A DNA stretch of 64,000 nucleotides from Nonomuraea sp. NBC_00507 (GTDB lineage: Bacteria; Actinomycetota; Actinomycetes; Streptosporangiales; Streptosporangiaceae), in NCBI RefSeq assembly GCF_036013525.1, contig NZ_CP107853.1:3162001-3226000 (forward strand), given 5' to 3'. Every line of letters begins with the position of its first letter. Positions within the stretch are counted from its first letter, which is position 1. The translations under genes and the position numbers were made by a program. The notes beneath the pieces are model-generated. The model was not told the origin of the DNA and made no database searches. It worked only from the letters and a program-made list of their open reading frames with translations. Positions 43,761-51,778 of this stretch are shown here, piece by piece.

Positions 43761-46532
43761 TCAGGCCATGGCCGCCGTGCCTTCGATCTGCGAAGTGCGG
43801 ATCTGTTTGCGGGACACGATGCCGAGCTTCGCGAAGACCTTGCGCAAGTGCCATTCGACGGTGTGCGGGCTGATGAAGAGCTGAGCGCCGATCTCGGGGT
43901 TCGTCAGCCCGTCACCGGCCAGGCGCGCTATCTGCGCTTCCTGGGCGGTGAGAGTGACGCGCTCGTCTGCGGTGCGCTTGCGTACCGTCTCGCCGGTGGC
44001 TTGAAGCTCGCGCCGGGCGCGTTCCCCGAATGCCTCGGCCCCCATCTGGCTGAACATCTCGTAGGCGATGCCCAGTTGCTCGCGTGCGTCGACGCGGCGG
44101 TTCTCCCGGCGCAGCCACTCGCCGTAGAGCAGCCGGCTGCGGGCCAGCGTCACCCTGACCTCGGTGCGGCTGAGCCGCTCGATCGCCTCTCGGTAGAGAG
44201 TCTCGGCCGCCGGGCCCTCGCTGACCTGGGCACGCACGCACGCCGAGGTGCCGAGGGCCCAGTCGGTGCCACTGGCCTGTGCCATCTCGTCGAGTCGCTG
44301 GGCGGCTTCGGCGGCGCGGGCCGGCCTTCCGCTCCGGGCTGCGGCCTCGACGAGCTCGATCAAGGACCTGATGAACGGGCCTCCGAGCTCCTGCGGGTGC
44401 TCGGAGCCTCGCTCGGCCGCGGCGTACGCCTCCTCGTAGCGACCAAGGCCGTTGTAGAGCACCGAGCTCGCCCATTGGGTGCCGGTCACCACCTTGCCTT
44501 CCCCTTGCAGGGCCGCCTCTCGTGTGAGCGCTTCGATCGCCTGACGTGTCGCGGTTTCCCGGCCCCTCCATGGCTCGAGCACCAGGGCTGCGTATTGGGC
44601 AAGGAAGCGGCTGCCCGTCACCTCGCCAATCGTCACCGCCTCAGCGAGCAGCGCATCGGCGGCGGCAAGCTCGCCGGCGAGTGCCCGATTCGACACGAGC
44701 ATGTGGAGAGCCAACGGCAGCACCGACAGAGCCCCCGTCTCGCGTGCCAGGTCGACCAGCCTCGCCGAGAGCACCGACCAGTTGTCGAAGTCCCAGACGT
44801 TATGGGCCATGCGGCACGCGAACGAGAGCCAGCCAAGGCCCTCTTCCTTGGAGACCCCTTCGGCGCGGAAGGCGTTCAGGGCCTGCAGCACCATCGGCAC
44901 GCCCGCCGCGTAACCCTCAGTGGCCACCACGGCCACGCCTTTCAGGAACAGATCGTTGCGCTCCGGTGGCGGCCCCGGCGGTGCGGCGAGCGTCGCCTTG
45001 GCGACGTCCACCAATTGTGCGCCGCTCGGCAGCCGGCCGGCCGTCATCGCCGCGTTCAGTGCGTCACGGTAGGTCTCGCGCGCCAGCCCGGGGTCCAGCG
45101 GCTCGAGTTGCTTGCCGGCTCTGAGCAACAGCGGCAAGGCGGCGCCGGCACTCGTGGAGGCGAACACGATCTGACCGCGCAGCAGCTTGGACTGGGCGAG
45201 TCCGCGTTCGCCCAGGGGGCTGAGTTCCGCCGCGTCCAGCAGCTGGAGCGCGGCGTCGTACCCGCCGGCCTGATACTTGGCCCGTGCCGCCGCCAACGCT
45301 CTGGCTCCGCGGCGTGCGGGATCGGGGGTCAGCTGGGCCGCCCGCTCGAGGAACGCGGCCGCTGCCGCGACTCCGCCGCGTGCCTGCGCCCGATCGGCGG
45401 AGCGCTCCAGCTCGGCGGCCACCGTCTCGTCCGGGCCGGCCGTCGCGCCGGCCAGATGCCACGCCCGGCGGTCGGGATCCGACTGGGGATCGGTCGCGTC
45501 GGCCAGCGCGCGGTGCACGCTCAGCCGATCCTGTGAGGCCGCCACGCGATAGGCCGCCGAGCGCACGAGGGGATGACGGAAACGCACCCGGGTCCCCATG
45601 GTGATCAGCCCCGCCGCTTCAGCAGGCGATGCCGCGGCCACGTCGATTCCCATCAGCTCTGCCGCTCGCGTCAGCACGGTCACATCGCCCACCGGCTCGG
45701 CCGCCGCGATCAGCAGCAGCTGCTGCGTCTCGGCCGGTAGCGATTGGATCCGTCGCAGGAAGCTCTGCTCGATCTGGCTGGCCAGCGGCCGCGCGTCGGG
45801 CCGCCCGAACCCACCCGCCAGCTCCGCCGGCGTCAATCCCCGGGGCAGCTCGAGCAGGGCCAGCGGGTTTCCCCGCGTCTCGGCGACGATCCGGTCCCGG
45901 ACCCGCTCGTCGAGTCGTCCAGGAATCACGGAGTCCAGCAGGGCGCGGGCGTCGCTGTCGCTCAACCGTCCCACCTCGAGCCGCGGCAATCCCGTCAACT
46001 CGGGTTCGAGGCAGGGCTCGCGCACCGCGAGCACCAGCCCGATCCGCTCCGCGAGCAGGCGTCGGGCGACGAAGGCGAGGGTCTGCGCGGAGACTTTGTC
46101 CAGCCACTGGGCGTCATCGACGAGGCAGATCAGCGGCTCCTTCTCGGCCGCGTCGGCGAGCAGGCTGAGCACCGCGAGCCCGACCAGGAAGCGGTCCGGG
46201 GGAGTCCCCGCGCTCAGGCCGAACGCCGTCTCCAGCGCGTGGCGCTGCGGCTCCGGCAGGTGATCAAGATGATCCAGAAACGGGGCACACAGCTGATGCA
46301 GGCCGCCGAAGGCCAGCTCCATCTCGGACTCGATGCCCGCCGCCCTCGTGATCCGGCAGCCGGACGCGCTGCTCCGCGTGTATTCCAGCAGCGCCGTCTT
46401 GCCGATGCCGGCCTCGCCGCGCAGGACGAGGACCGAGCTATGGCCGGCCTGCACCGTCGCCACTAGTTGGTCCAGCGTTTCGCACTCGAGCTGCCGCCCA
46501 CGAAGCTGCAACCCGGGATCCCTGCTTGCCAT
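43761..46532 (-). CDS. LAL-type (large ATP-binding LuxR) transcriptional regulator
   Basis: A 923-residue regulator from ATG 46532 (GTG 46538 is also possible). Walker A GEAGIGKTALL (near residue 40), Walker B LICLVDDAQWLDK, TPR-like middle, and C-terminal LuxR domain with LTAQEAQIARLAGDGLTNPE and HLRKVFAKLGI. It lies immediately upstream of the three-hydrolase operon in the same direction (gap 132 bp), so it may regulate it. Paralogue of 34692-37454 and 51779-54538, and closer to the latter (shared ESEMELAF, HQLCAP segments). Confidence 0.92.
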   Translation of the reverse strand: MASRDPGLQLRGRQLECETLDQLVATVQAGHSSVLVLRGEAGIGKTALLEYTRSSASGCRITRAAGIESEMELAFGGLHQLCAPFLDHLDHLPEPQRHALETAFGLSAGTPPDRFLVGLAVLSLLADAAEKEPLICLVDDAQWLDKVSAQTLAFVARRLLAERIGLVLAVREPCLEPELTGLPRLEVGRLSDSDARALLDSVIPGRLDERVRDRIVAETRGNPLALLELPRGLTPAELAGGFGRPDARPLASQIEQSFLRRIQSLPAETQQLLLIAAAEPVGDVTVLTRAAELMGIDVAAASPAEAAGLITMGTRVRFRHPLVRSAAYRVAASQDRLSVHRALADATDPQSDPDRRAWHLAGATAGPDETVAAELERSADRAQARGGVAAAAAFLERAAQLTPDPARRGARALAAARAKYQAGGYDAALQLLDAAELSPLGERGLAQSKLLRGQIVFASTSAGAALPLLLRAGKQLEPLDPGLARETYRDALNAAMTAGRLPSGAQLVDVAKATLAAPPGPPPERNDLFLKGVAVVATEGYAAGVPMVLQALNAFRAEGVSKEEGLGWLSFACRMAHNVWDFDNWSVLSARLVDLARETGALSVLPLALHMLVSNRALAGELAAADALLAEAVTIGEVTGSRFLAQYAALVLEPWRGRETATRQAIEALTREAALQGEGKVVTGTQWASSVLYNGLGRYEEAYAAAERGSEHPQELGGPFIRSLIELVEAAARSGRPARAAEAAQRLDEMAQASGTDWALGTSACVRAQVSEGPAAETLYREAIERLSRTEVRVTLARSRLLYGEWLRRENRRVDAREQLGIAYEMFSQMGAEAFGERARRELQATGETVRKRTADERVTLTAQEAQIARLAGDGLTNPEIGAQLFISPHTVEWHLRKVFAKLGIVSRKQIRTSQIEGTAAMA

Positions 46533-46644
46533 GGGCACCGCCCCCCGCCCACCGTCTGCCCGTTAATCGATGACTGCCGAACATAGGAGGCTACCGGCGC
46601 CACGTCTTGGATCGACGGGCAGCCTACCGTTCTGATGTTAAGCC

Positions 46645-46663
46645 GGGCAATTTGCCCTTGACA
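46645..46663 (+). promoter_or_regulatory. Inverted repeat next to a TTGACA element upstream of the sigma-factor gene
   Basis: GGGCAA-T-TTGCCC (46645-46657) abuts a -35-like TTGACA (46658-46663), about 150 bp upstream of the sigma-factor start. No convincing -10 follows at 17 bp. The region lies between divergent LAL and sigma-factor genes. Function uncertain. Confidence 0.35.
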
Positions 46664-46809
46664 CCGGCCGTGGACGGTACGCACCACGGGACCCCAGTCT
46701 CCGGACCAGGGTACCCACCAGGCTCTCCCCAGGGCGCGATAGAGGGGCCAGGGAAACGACCGTGGTCCCAGTTGCATCGCCGGATGCTGGGGGCCGAACG
46801 GAGCCGATC

Positions 46810-47475
46810 GTGACCATGAACGTGTTGGAGTCGTACAGAGACCACGTGGAGCAGACCGATGACCGGTCGATCAGAAGACGCGACGGAGCCACTTCGGTGT
46901 TCGTCAGCGCAGCGCCCCGGCTCTTCGCGATCGGTCTGCGCGTCCTGCAGGACGTGGGCGAGGCCGAGGACGTGGTGCAGGAGACGTGGCTGCGATGGGT
47001 CCGCGCCGACCGCTCGGTCGTCGTCAGCCCGCCCGCGTTCCTCGCGCTGACCACCACGAGGCTCGCCATCAATGTCGCCCAGTCCGCCCGCTGGCGCCGC
47101 GAGACCTCCGCCGGCCCCTGGCTTCCCGAGACGACGGACCGCGCTGTCAGCCCCGAGACGGCAGCCGAACGACGCGAGGCGGTCGACACCGTGATCCGGC
47201 TGCTGCTGGAGAGACTGACCCCCGCCGAACGAGCGGTCTATCTCCTACGCATAGCCTTCGAGTACCCGTACCGCCGGATCTCCGAGATCCTCGACCTGGG
47301 CGAAGACCACGCGCGGCAGCTCGTGCGACGCGCCCGCGATCACCTCGCCAACGAGCGACGCCACCAGGTGAGCACCGCCGCGCATCGGCGCCTCGTACGG
47401 GCGTTCCTCGCCGCCGCGCAGAACGGCGACCTCGCCGACCTGGAAGAACTGCTCGCCGCCGACGCCACCCGCTAG
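46810..47475 (+). CDS. ECF41/SigJ-like sigma factor lacking the C-terminal SnoaL domain
   Basis: A 221-residue sigma factor: region 2 (RVLQDVGEAEDVVQETWLRW, aligned residues 50-70) and region 4 (SEILDLGEDHARQLVRRARD) are intact. The frame ends at LEELLAADATR, where family members continue into an ~80-residue SnoaL-like regulatory domain, so it is C-terminally truncated. GTG 46810 is preferred because GGAG lies 7 bases upstream; ATG 46816 is possible. It is 24 bp from the next regulator and is a paralogue of 63205-63930, truncated at the same point. Confidence 0.85.
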   Translation: MTMNVLESYRDHVEQTDDRSIRRRDGATSVFVSAAPRLFAIGLRVLQDVGEAEDVVQETWLRWVRADRSVVVSPPAFLALTTTRLAINVAQSARWRRETSAGPWLPETTDRAVSPETAAERREAVDTVIRLLLERLTPAERAVYLLRIAFEYPYRRISEILDLGEDHARQLVRRARDHLANERRHQVSTAAHRRLVRAFLAAAQNGDLADLEELLAADATR

Positions 47476-47499
47476 GTTTGCAGGCAGCGAGGAGGATGG

Positions 47500-49806
47500 A
47501 TGGTCAACTCGTTCGGCCCGCTCCTGCGGAGCCTGCGCCAGGCCGCGCAATGGACGATCGAAGAGCTTTCCCACGCCTCCGGCGTGAGCGTGCGAGCCAT
47601 CGGAGACATGGAACGCGGCATCAGCCGCGGCCCACAACGGCGAACAGTGCAGGCGCTGGCCGAAGCGTTGCGGCTCGATGACGAGCAGCGGGCGGAGCTG
47701 GCCGAGGCCGCCAGGGCGGGCCGGCCGCGGGCCGGTGGCCCGGGGGCGGAGCGGTCGGAGAACCAGGTGGGGCGGCCGGGGCTGTATGAGCTGCCGCGCG
47801 GGCTCGGCGACTTCGTCGGCCGGGTGGCGGAGCTGGAGCTGCTGTGCGAGCAAGGGCGGGCGGCGTCCGCGGACGGCCCCACGCCGGTCGTGGTGGTGCA
47901 CGGCCAGGCGGGACTGGGCAAGACGGCGTGCGTGGTGCGGGCGGCCGAGTTGTTGCGGGAGGTGTTCCCGGACGGGCAGTTCTACGTGGACTTGCGGGGC
48001 ATCGACGCGGAGCCGATGCCGGCGGCGGAGGCGCTGCGTCGGCTGCTGCGGGCGCTGGGCCTGGACCCGCGCGCGATCGCCGAGGAGGAGCAGGAGCGGG
48101 CCAGCCAGTTGCGGGCGATCCTGGCGGAGCGGCGGTGCCTGCTGGTGCTGGACAACGCCGCCGACGAGGCCCAGGTGCGGCCCCTGCTGCCGGGCCCTGG
48201 AGCGGGGATGGTGGTCGTGACCAGCCGCCGCACGCTGGGCGGGTTGGAAGGGGTGACGCGGATCGCGCTCGCGCCGTTCTCGCCGAAGGAGTCGGCGGAG
48301 CTGTTGCAGGCCATCGTGCTGGAGGCCGCCGATCGCGCGGCAGCGGAGACGGCGCAGGTGGCGCGGTTGTGCGGACACCTGCCGCTGGCGTTGCGGATCG
48401 CCGGCACCCGGCTGGCATCCCGGCCCGGATGGACGATGCGACTCCTGGCGGAGCGGCTGTCGGATGAGGATCGCCGGCTGGCGAACCTGGCGGTGGGCGA
48501 TCTGGGAGTGGAGGCGGCGTTCGCGTTGTCGTACGCGGTGCTGTCGCCGTGGGCGAAGGTGACCTTCCGGCGGCTGGCGCTTGTTCCTGCTGTGGATTTC
48601 GCCGCGCCGATCGCCGCGGTGCTCACCCAGACCGAGTTGTTCGCCGCCGAGGATCAGCTCGATCGGCTGGTCGAGCTGGGCCTGCTGCAGCACGAAGGCG
48701 CCGACCGCTACCGCTTCCACGACCTGATCCGGCTGTATGCGAGCCACCGGCTGCGCGACGAGGAACCCGCCGAGGCCAATGCGGCGGCCGAGCAGCGCAT
48801 GGCCGACTGGCTGCTGGAGACCGCGACCGTGGCCGGGCGATGGTTCGAACCCGACTACGGAGCACCACCGTCCGACTACAAGGGCCTGGTTGTGCTCGCC
48901 ACGTCGGAGGAGGCTCGGGCCTGGCTTGAGGTCGAAAGGGACACCTGGCTGGCCGCGCTGCGGATGGCGGCCGCCGCCGACCGGCACGAGCAGGTGGCCT
49001 CACTTGGTGAGGCTATGCGCTGGTTTGCGGCCCACACGCCGCACTGGTTGAGCGACTGGCTGGAGGTGTTCGGGATGACGCGTGCCGCCGCCGCCCGGCT
49101 GTCCGACCGCCGCCGGGAGCTATGGCACATGAACCGCCACGTATGGGCGTTCCTCGTCGCTTACGGACCCCGCGGAGACGCGGCGTTCAGGGAGTGCGTC
49201 GAGCGGGCGATGGAGGTCTACCGGCTCGCCGAAAGCCTCGGCGCCGTCAGAGAGCAGGCCGACGCGGTGTGCAACGCGGCCGAGGCCTGGCGGGTCCTCC
49301 ACGACTTCGATCAGGCGCTGTGGGCGTATACCCGGGGGCGAGAGCTGGCCGAAGCCGCCGGTTACCACCACACCTACTACTGGGCCAGCGGCGGAGCGGC
49401 GATCGCGCTCGCCCGTCTCGGCAGGCTGGACGAGGCCATTGAGGCGTACCGCAGCTTGCTGAGGAACATTGACGAACAGCCGGTCGCCTCCGCTGCGGCA
49501 CAGCACTCACGAATGTTTGCCCTGCAGGGCCTGGCCAGAGCTCTGCTCGCAGCGCAGCGCTGGCAGGAGGCCATCGAGGTGGCGGAGCCGGCCTTGGCCG
49601 AGAGCATCGAGCAGGGCAGCATCTGGACCATGAACATGCGCTGGGCGCTGGGCCGGGCATATGCCGGGCTCGGTGTGACCGGCGAAGCCCGCAAGCAGCT
49701 GACCCGGGCGATCGAGCTGGCGGATACGTACAGAGTTTGGGGGGCCAGCTCGCTTGATGAGGTGAAAACGGCGCTGGCGGCCCTCGGAATTGATCACAAC
49801 ACGTGA
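47500..49806 (+). CDS. XRE-HTH/NB-ARC/TPR regulator
   Basis: A 768-residue regulator. Residues 1-65 are an XRE helix-turn-helix (SHASGVSVRAIGDMERGI), followed by an NB-ARC ATPase domain with P-loop GQAGLGKT (135-142) and LLVLDNAADEAQV Walker B. The C-terminal half has TPR-like repeats (ARAWLEVERDTWLAALRMAA and others). It is similar to the AfsR-like protein at 23656-26886 in ATPase and TPR parts but uses an XRE, not a SARP, DNA-binding head. It begins 24 bp after the sigma-factor gene and may be co-transcribed. Confidence 0.9.
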   Translation: MVNSFGPLLRSLRQAAQWTIEELSHASGVSVRAIGDMERGISRGPQRRTVQALAEALRLDDEQRAELAEAARAGRPRAGGPGAERSENQVGRPGLYELPRGLGDFVGRVAELELLCEQGRAASADGPTPVVVVHGQAGLGKTACVVRAAELLREVFPDGQFYVDLRGIDAEPMPAAEALRRLLRALGLDPRAIAEEEQERASQLRAILAERRCLLVLDNAADEAQVRPLLPGPGAGMVVVTSRRTLGGLEGVTRIALAPFSPKESAELLQAIVLEAADRAAAETAQVARLCGHLPLALRIAGTRLASRPGWTMRLLAERLSDEDRRLANLAVGDLGVEAAFALSYAVLSPWAKVTFRRLALVPAVDFAAPIAAVLTQTELFAAEDQLDRLVELGLLQHEGADRYRFHDLIRLYASHRLRDEEPAEANAAAEQRMADWLLETATVAGRWFEPDYGAPPSDYKGLVVLATSEEARAWLEVERDTWLAALRMAAAADRHEQVASLGEAMRWFAAHTPHWLSDWLEVFGMTRAAAARLSDRRRELWHMNRHVWAFLVAYGPRGDAAFRECVERAMEVYRLAESLGAVREQADAVCNAAEAWRVLHDFDQALWAYTRGRELAEAAGYHHTYYWASGGAAIALARLGRLDEAIEAYRSLLRNIDEQPVASAAAQHSRMFALQGLARALLAAQRWQEAIEVAEPALAESIEQGSIWTMNMRWALGRAYAGLGVTGEARKQLTRAIELADTYRVWGASSLDEVKTALAALGIDHNT

Positions 49807-49811
49807 CGATT

Positions 49812-49834
49812 GGCGGCCGCGCGGTGCGGCCGCC
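49812..49834. terminator. Bidirectional terminator hairpin between convergent genes
   Basis: GGCGGCCGC (49812-49820) and GCGGCCGCC (49826-49834) form a perfect 9-bp stem with a 5-base loop, between the stops of the XRE/NB-ARC gene (49806) and the tannase-family gene (49881). Confidence 0.65.
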
Positions 49835-49880
49835 CAGTCGTCCCTTCATGTTCGGGAACGATGAATGCGCGTGGGTGGAG

Positions 49881-51539
49881 TCAGCGGTGCCCTTGGCCCA
49901 CACACGAGAAGTTCTTGGCCTGGCTGACGTCACCATGGCCTTTGTACTTCGGCCACAGCGGGTATTCGCACAACGGGCGGGTGCGGTTCTTTGTGGCGGG
50001 GTTGGCGTCGGTCGCCACTGGGTTGGCCGGAGGGTTGTTTCGGCTCGTCCAGTCGTCCAGAGCTGTGAGAGAGTCCCAGGCCAGGTCGAAGCGTCCGGTC
50101 CCGTGGGCGTAGCCTCCCACCACGTAGTAGCGCACGAAGCGGCGGATCGATGGACCGTAGCGTTCGGCCATCCGTTCGTAGTAGGCGTTGGTCAAGGCTT
50201 CTGGGACCGCCATGTCGGTGGTGCCCTGGACGATGATGAGCTTGCCCCCGTGGTGTGCGAAACGGTCGATGTCGGGGTTCGTCGCGTTGAGGAGCCCGGA
50301 CAGTTCCTTGACGCGCTTCTCGTACTGGCGATAGTCGAAATTCACCAAGGAGCCGTCGGCGTTCTGCTGAACGAAGTAACGGATCACCGGAGCGAAGAGC
50401 GTGTGGTAGCCGGTGGCTTCACCATTTCCCGCGCTGTCGAGCATCAGGGGGGCGAGATCGGCGCCCCGCAAGACGGGATAGGGGCCTATCCCGGTGACTC
50501 CGTTCGCCAGCGAGAACGCGAGGCTGTAGCGGGAGGCCGCTGTCTGCAGGGTTTGGATCTGAGTCTCGGACAGGCAGGTGTCTGAGCTGTCGGTTCCGCC
50601 TGGGCAGCGGAGCGACTCGACGGAGAAGGCATCGTCGCAACCCCGGACATTGGCGATCACTCCGTCGACGGCACCGTCGAGTTTGTCGCACGTGCCGTAC
50701 ACGGCGTCGGTGACCAATTGCTGCTTTGCGGGGTTGAGATAGCCGCCGGGACGGCTGTATGCCTGTTGCCATATGTGGTACCAGCTGAGCACCATCGCCT
50801 GGTTCTCAATGGCCGGGTAGTAGGCGATGATCCCGTCGTAATCGTCACCGTATCGCTGGGCGGCGATGAGTGCCTCGTGTCCTCCCTTGGAGGCTCCCAC
50901 GTAGTACTGCTTGCCGGGGTGTTTGCCGTAGTACCTGTTCACGATGGTGATGACGGCATCACGGGTGCGTTTGACGCTCTGTCCGGACCAATTGGCGAGC
51001 GCCTCCTTGTTCAAAGCAAAGGACCCCGTGGGGCTGGTGCCCACGGCGGTTCCTCCGTCGCTCCCGAACGTGACGTAGCCACGGTTGATCGGCGGCTGTC
51101 CCTGTGCCGGGTCGTTATTGACGAAGCCGGGGGCCACGCCGAGCCCGGTGACGACGACGCCGTTGAAGCCGCTGCCGCCGAACTGCACCGACTTCCTGTT
51201 CCAAGAGGTCGGCAGGTTGACCTGGAAGGTGATGTCGGGAGCCGTGGTATCGAAGCTGTGCACCCTGCCCCGGGCCAGGCAGAACTCGGGCCGGCCGGCG
51301 GCCGGGTCGGCGCTGTTGAGCGTCGCGGAGTCGACCTCGCCGCCGCGGGTGGGCAGGCCTATGTCCGCAGTGTCCACGCGTAATCCCGTGAGCGACGCGC
51401 ACCTGGTCACAGCGTCGGTCACGATCGTCCGCGCCGGGTCTGCGGCCGGGGCGGCGGCGGCCGGGGAAGGACCTTGAAGCATTCCGAGACATGCTGCGGT
51501 CAGCGCGGTGATGGCGGTTGCGAAGATGTGTCTTTTCAT
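49881..51539 (-). CDS. Secreted tannase/feruloyl-esterase-family hydrolase
   Basis: A 552-residue exported esterase with Sec signal peptide (MKRHIFATAITALTAACLGM, cleavage near AAAAPA). Tannase-family pattern: FQVNLP, GGSGFNG, GYVTFGSDGG, nucleophile GASKGGHEAL with Ser217, and late His in GGYAHGTGR. The family's CS-HC disulfide between the nucleophile and His neighbours is absent: the usual Cys-Ser is Ala-Ser and His-Cys is His-Gly. Likely substrates are gallate- or feruloyl-type plant esters, inferred. It faces the divergent LAL regulator 51779-54538 and may be its target. Confidence 0.85.
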   Translation of the reverse strand: MKRHIFATAITALTAACLGMLQGPSPAAAAPAADPARTIVTDAVTRCASLTGLRVDTADIGLPTRGGEVDSATLNSADPAAGRPEFCLARGRVHSFDTTAPDITFQVNLPTSWNRKSVQFGGSGFNGVVVTGLGVAPGFVNNDPAQGQPPINRGYVTFGSDGGTAVGTSPTGSFALNKEALANWSGQSVKRTRDAVITIVNRYYGKHPGKQYYVGASKGGHEALIAAQRYGDDYDGIIAYYPAIENQAMVLSWYHIWQQAYSRPGGYLNPAKQQLVTDAVYGTCDKLDGAVDGVIANVRGCDDAFSVESLRCPGGTDSSDTCLSETQIQTLQTAASRYSLAFSLANGVTGIGPYPVLRGADLAPLMLDSAGNGEATGYHTLFAPVIRYFVQQNADGSLVNFDYRQYEKRVKELSGLLNATNPDIDRFAHHGGKLIIVQGTTDMAVPEALTNAYYERMAERYGPSIRRFVRYYVVGGYAHGTGRFDLAWDSLTALDDWTSRNNPPANPVATDANPATKNRTRPLCEYPLWPKYKGHGDVSQAKNFSCVGQGHR

Positions 51540-51778
51540 ATGTCTTCCGGGGAGTAGGACTTCGCTTCTTCCTGCTGGTGGTCGTGAGCATCCAAACGTA
51601 TGCGTGTCCTCCCGCGCTCGCTGGGGCCACGGTAGGCAGCATGGCCGAACGCGGCCCGCGGTCAGTCACCGCTGATCTGGCCGAACTCGAGGCATATTTC
51701 GTAGTCCGGAAATTTGGCCTGGCGTGTGTCTGGGGTGTATGCAGAGTCATGTAATTGGGGCCAAAAAAGCGGGGGACC

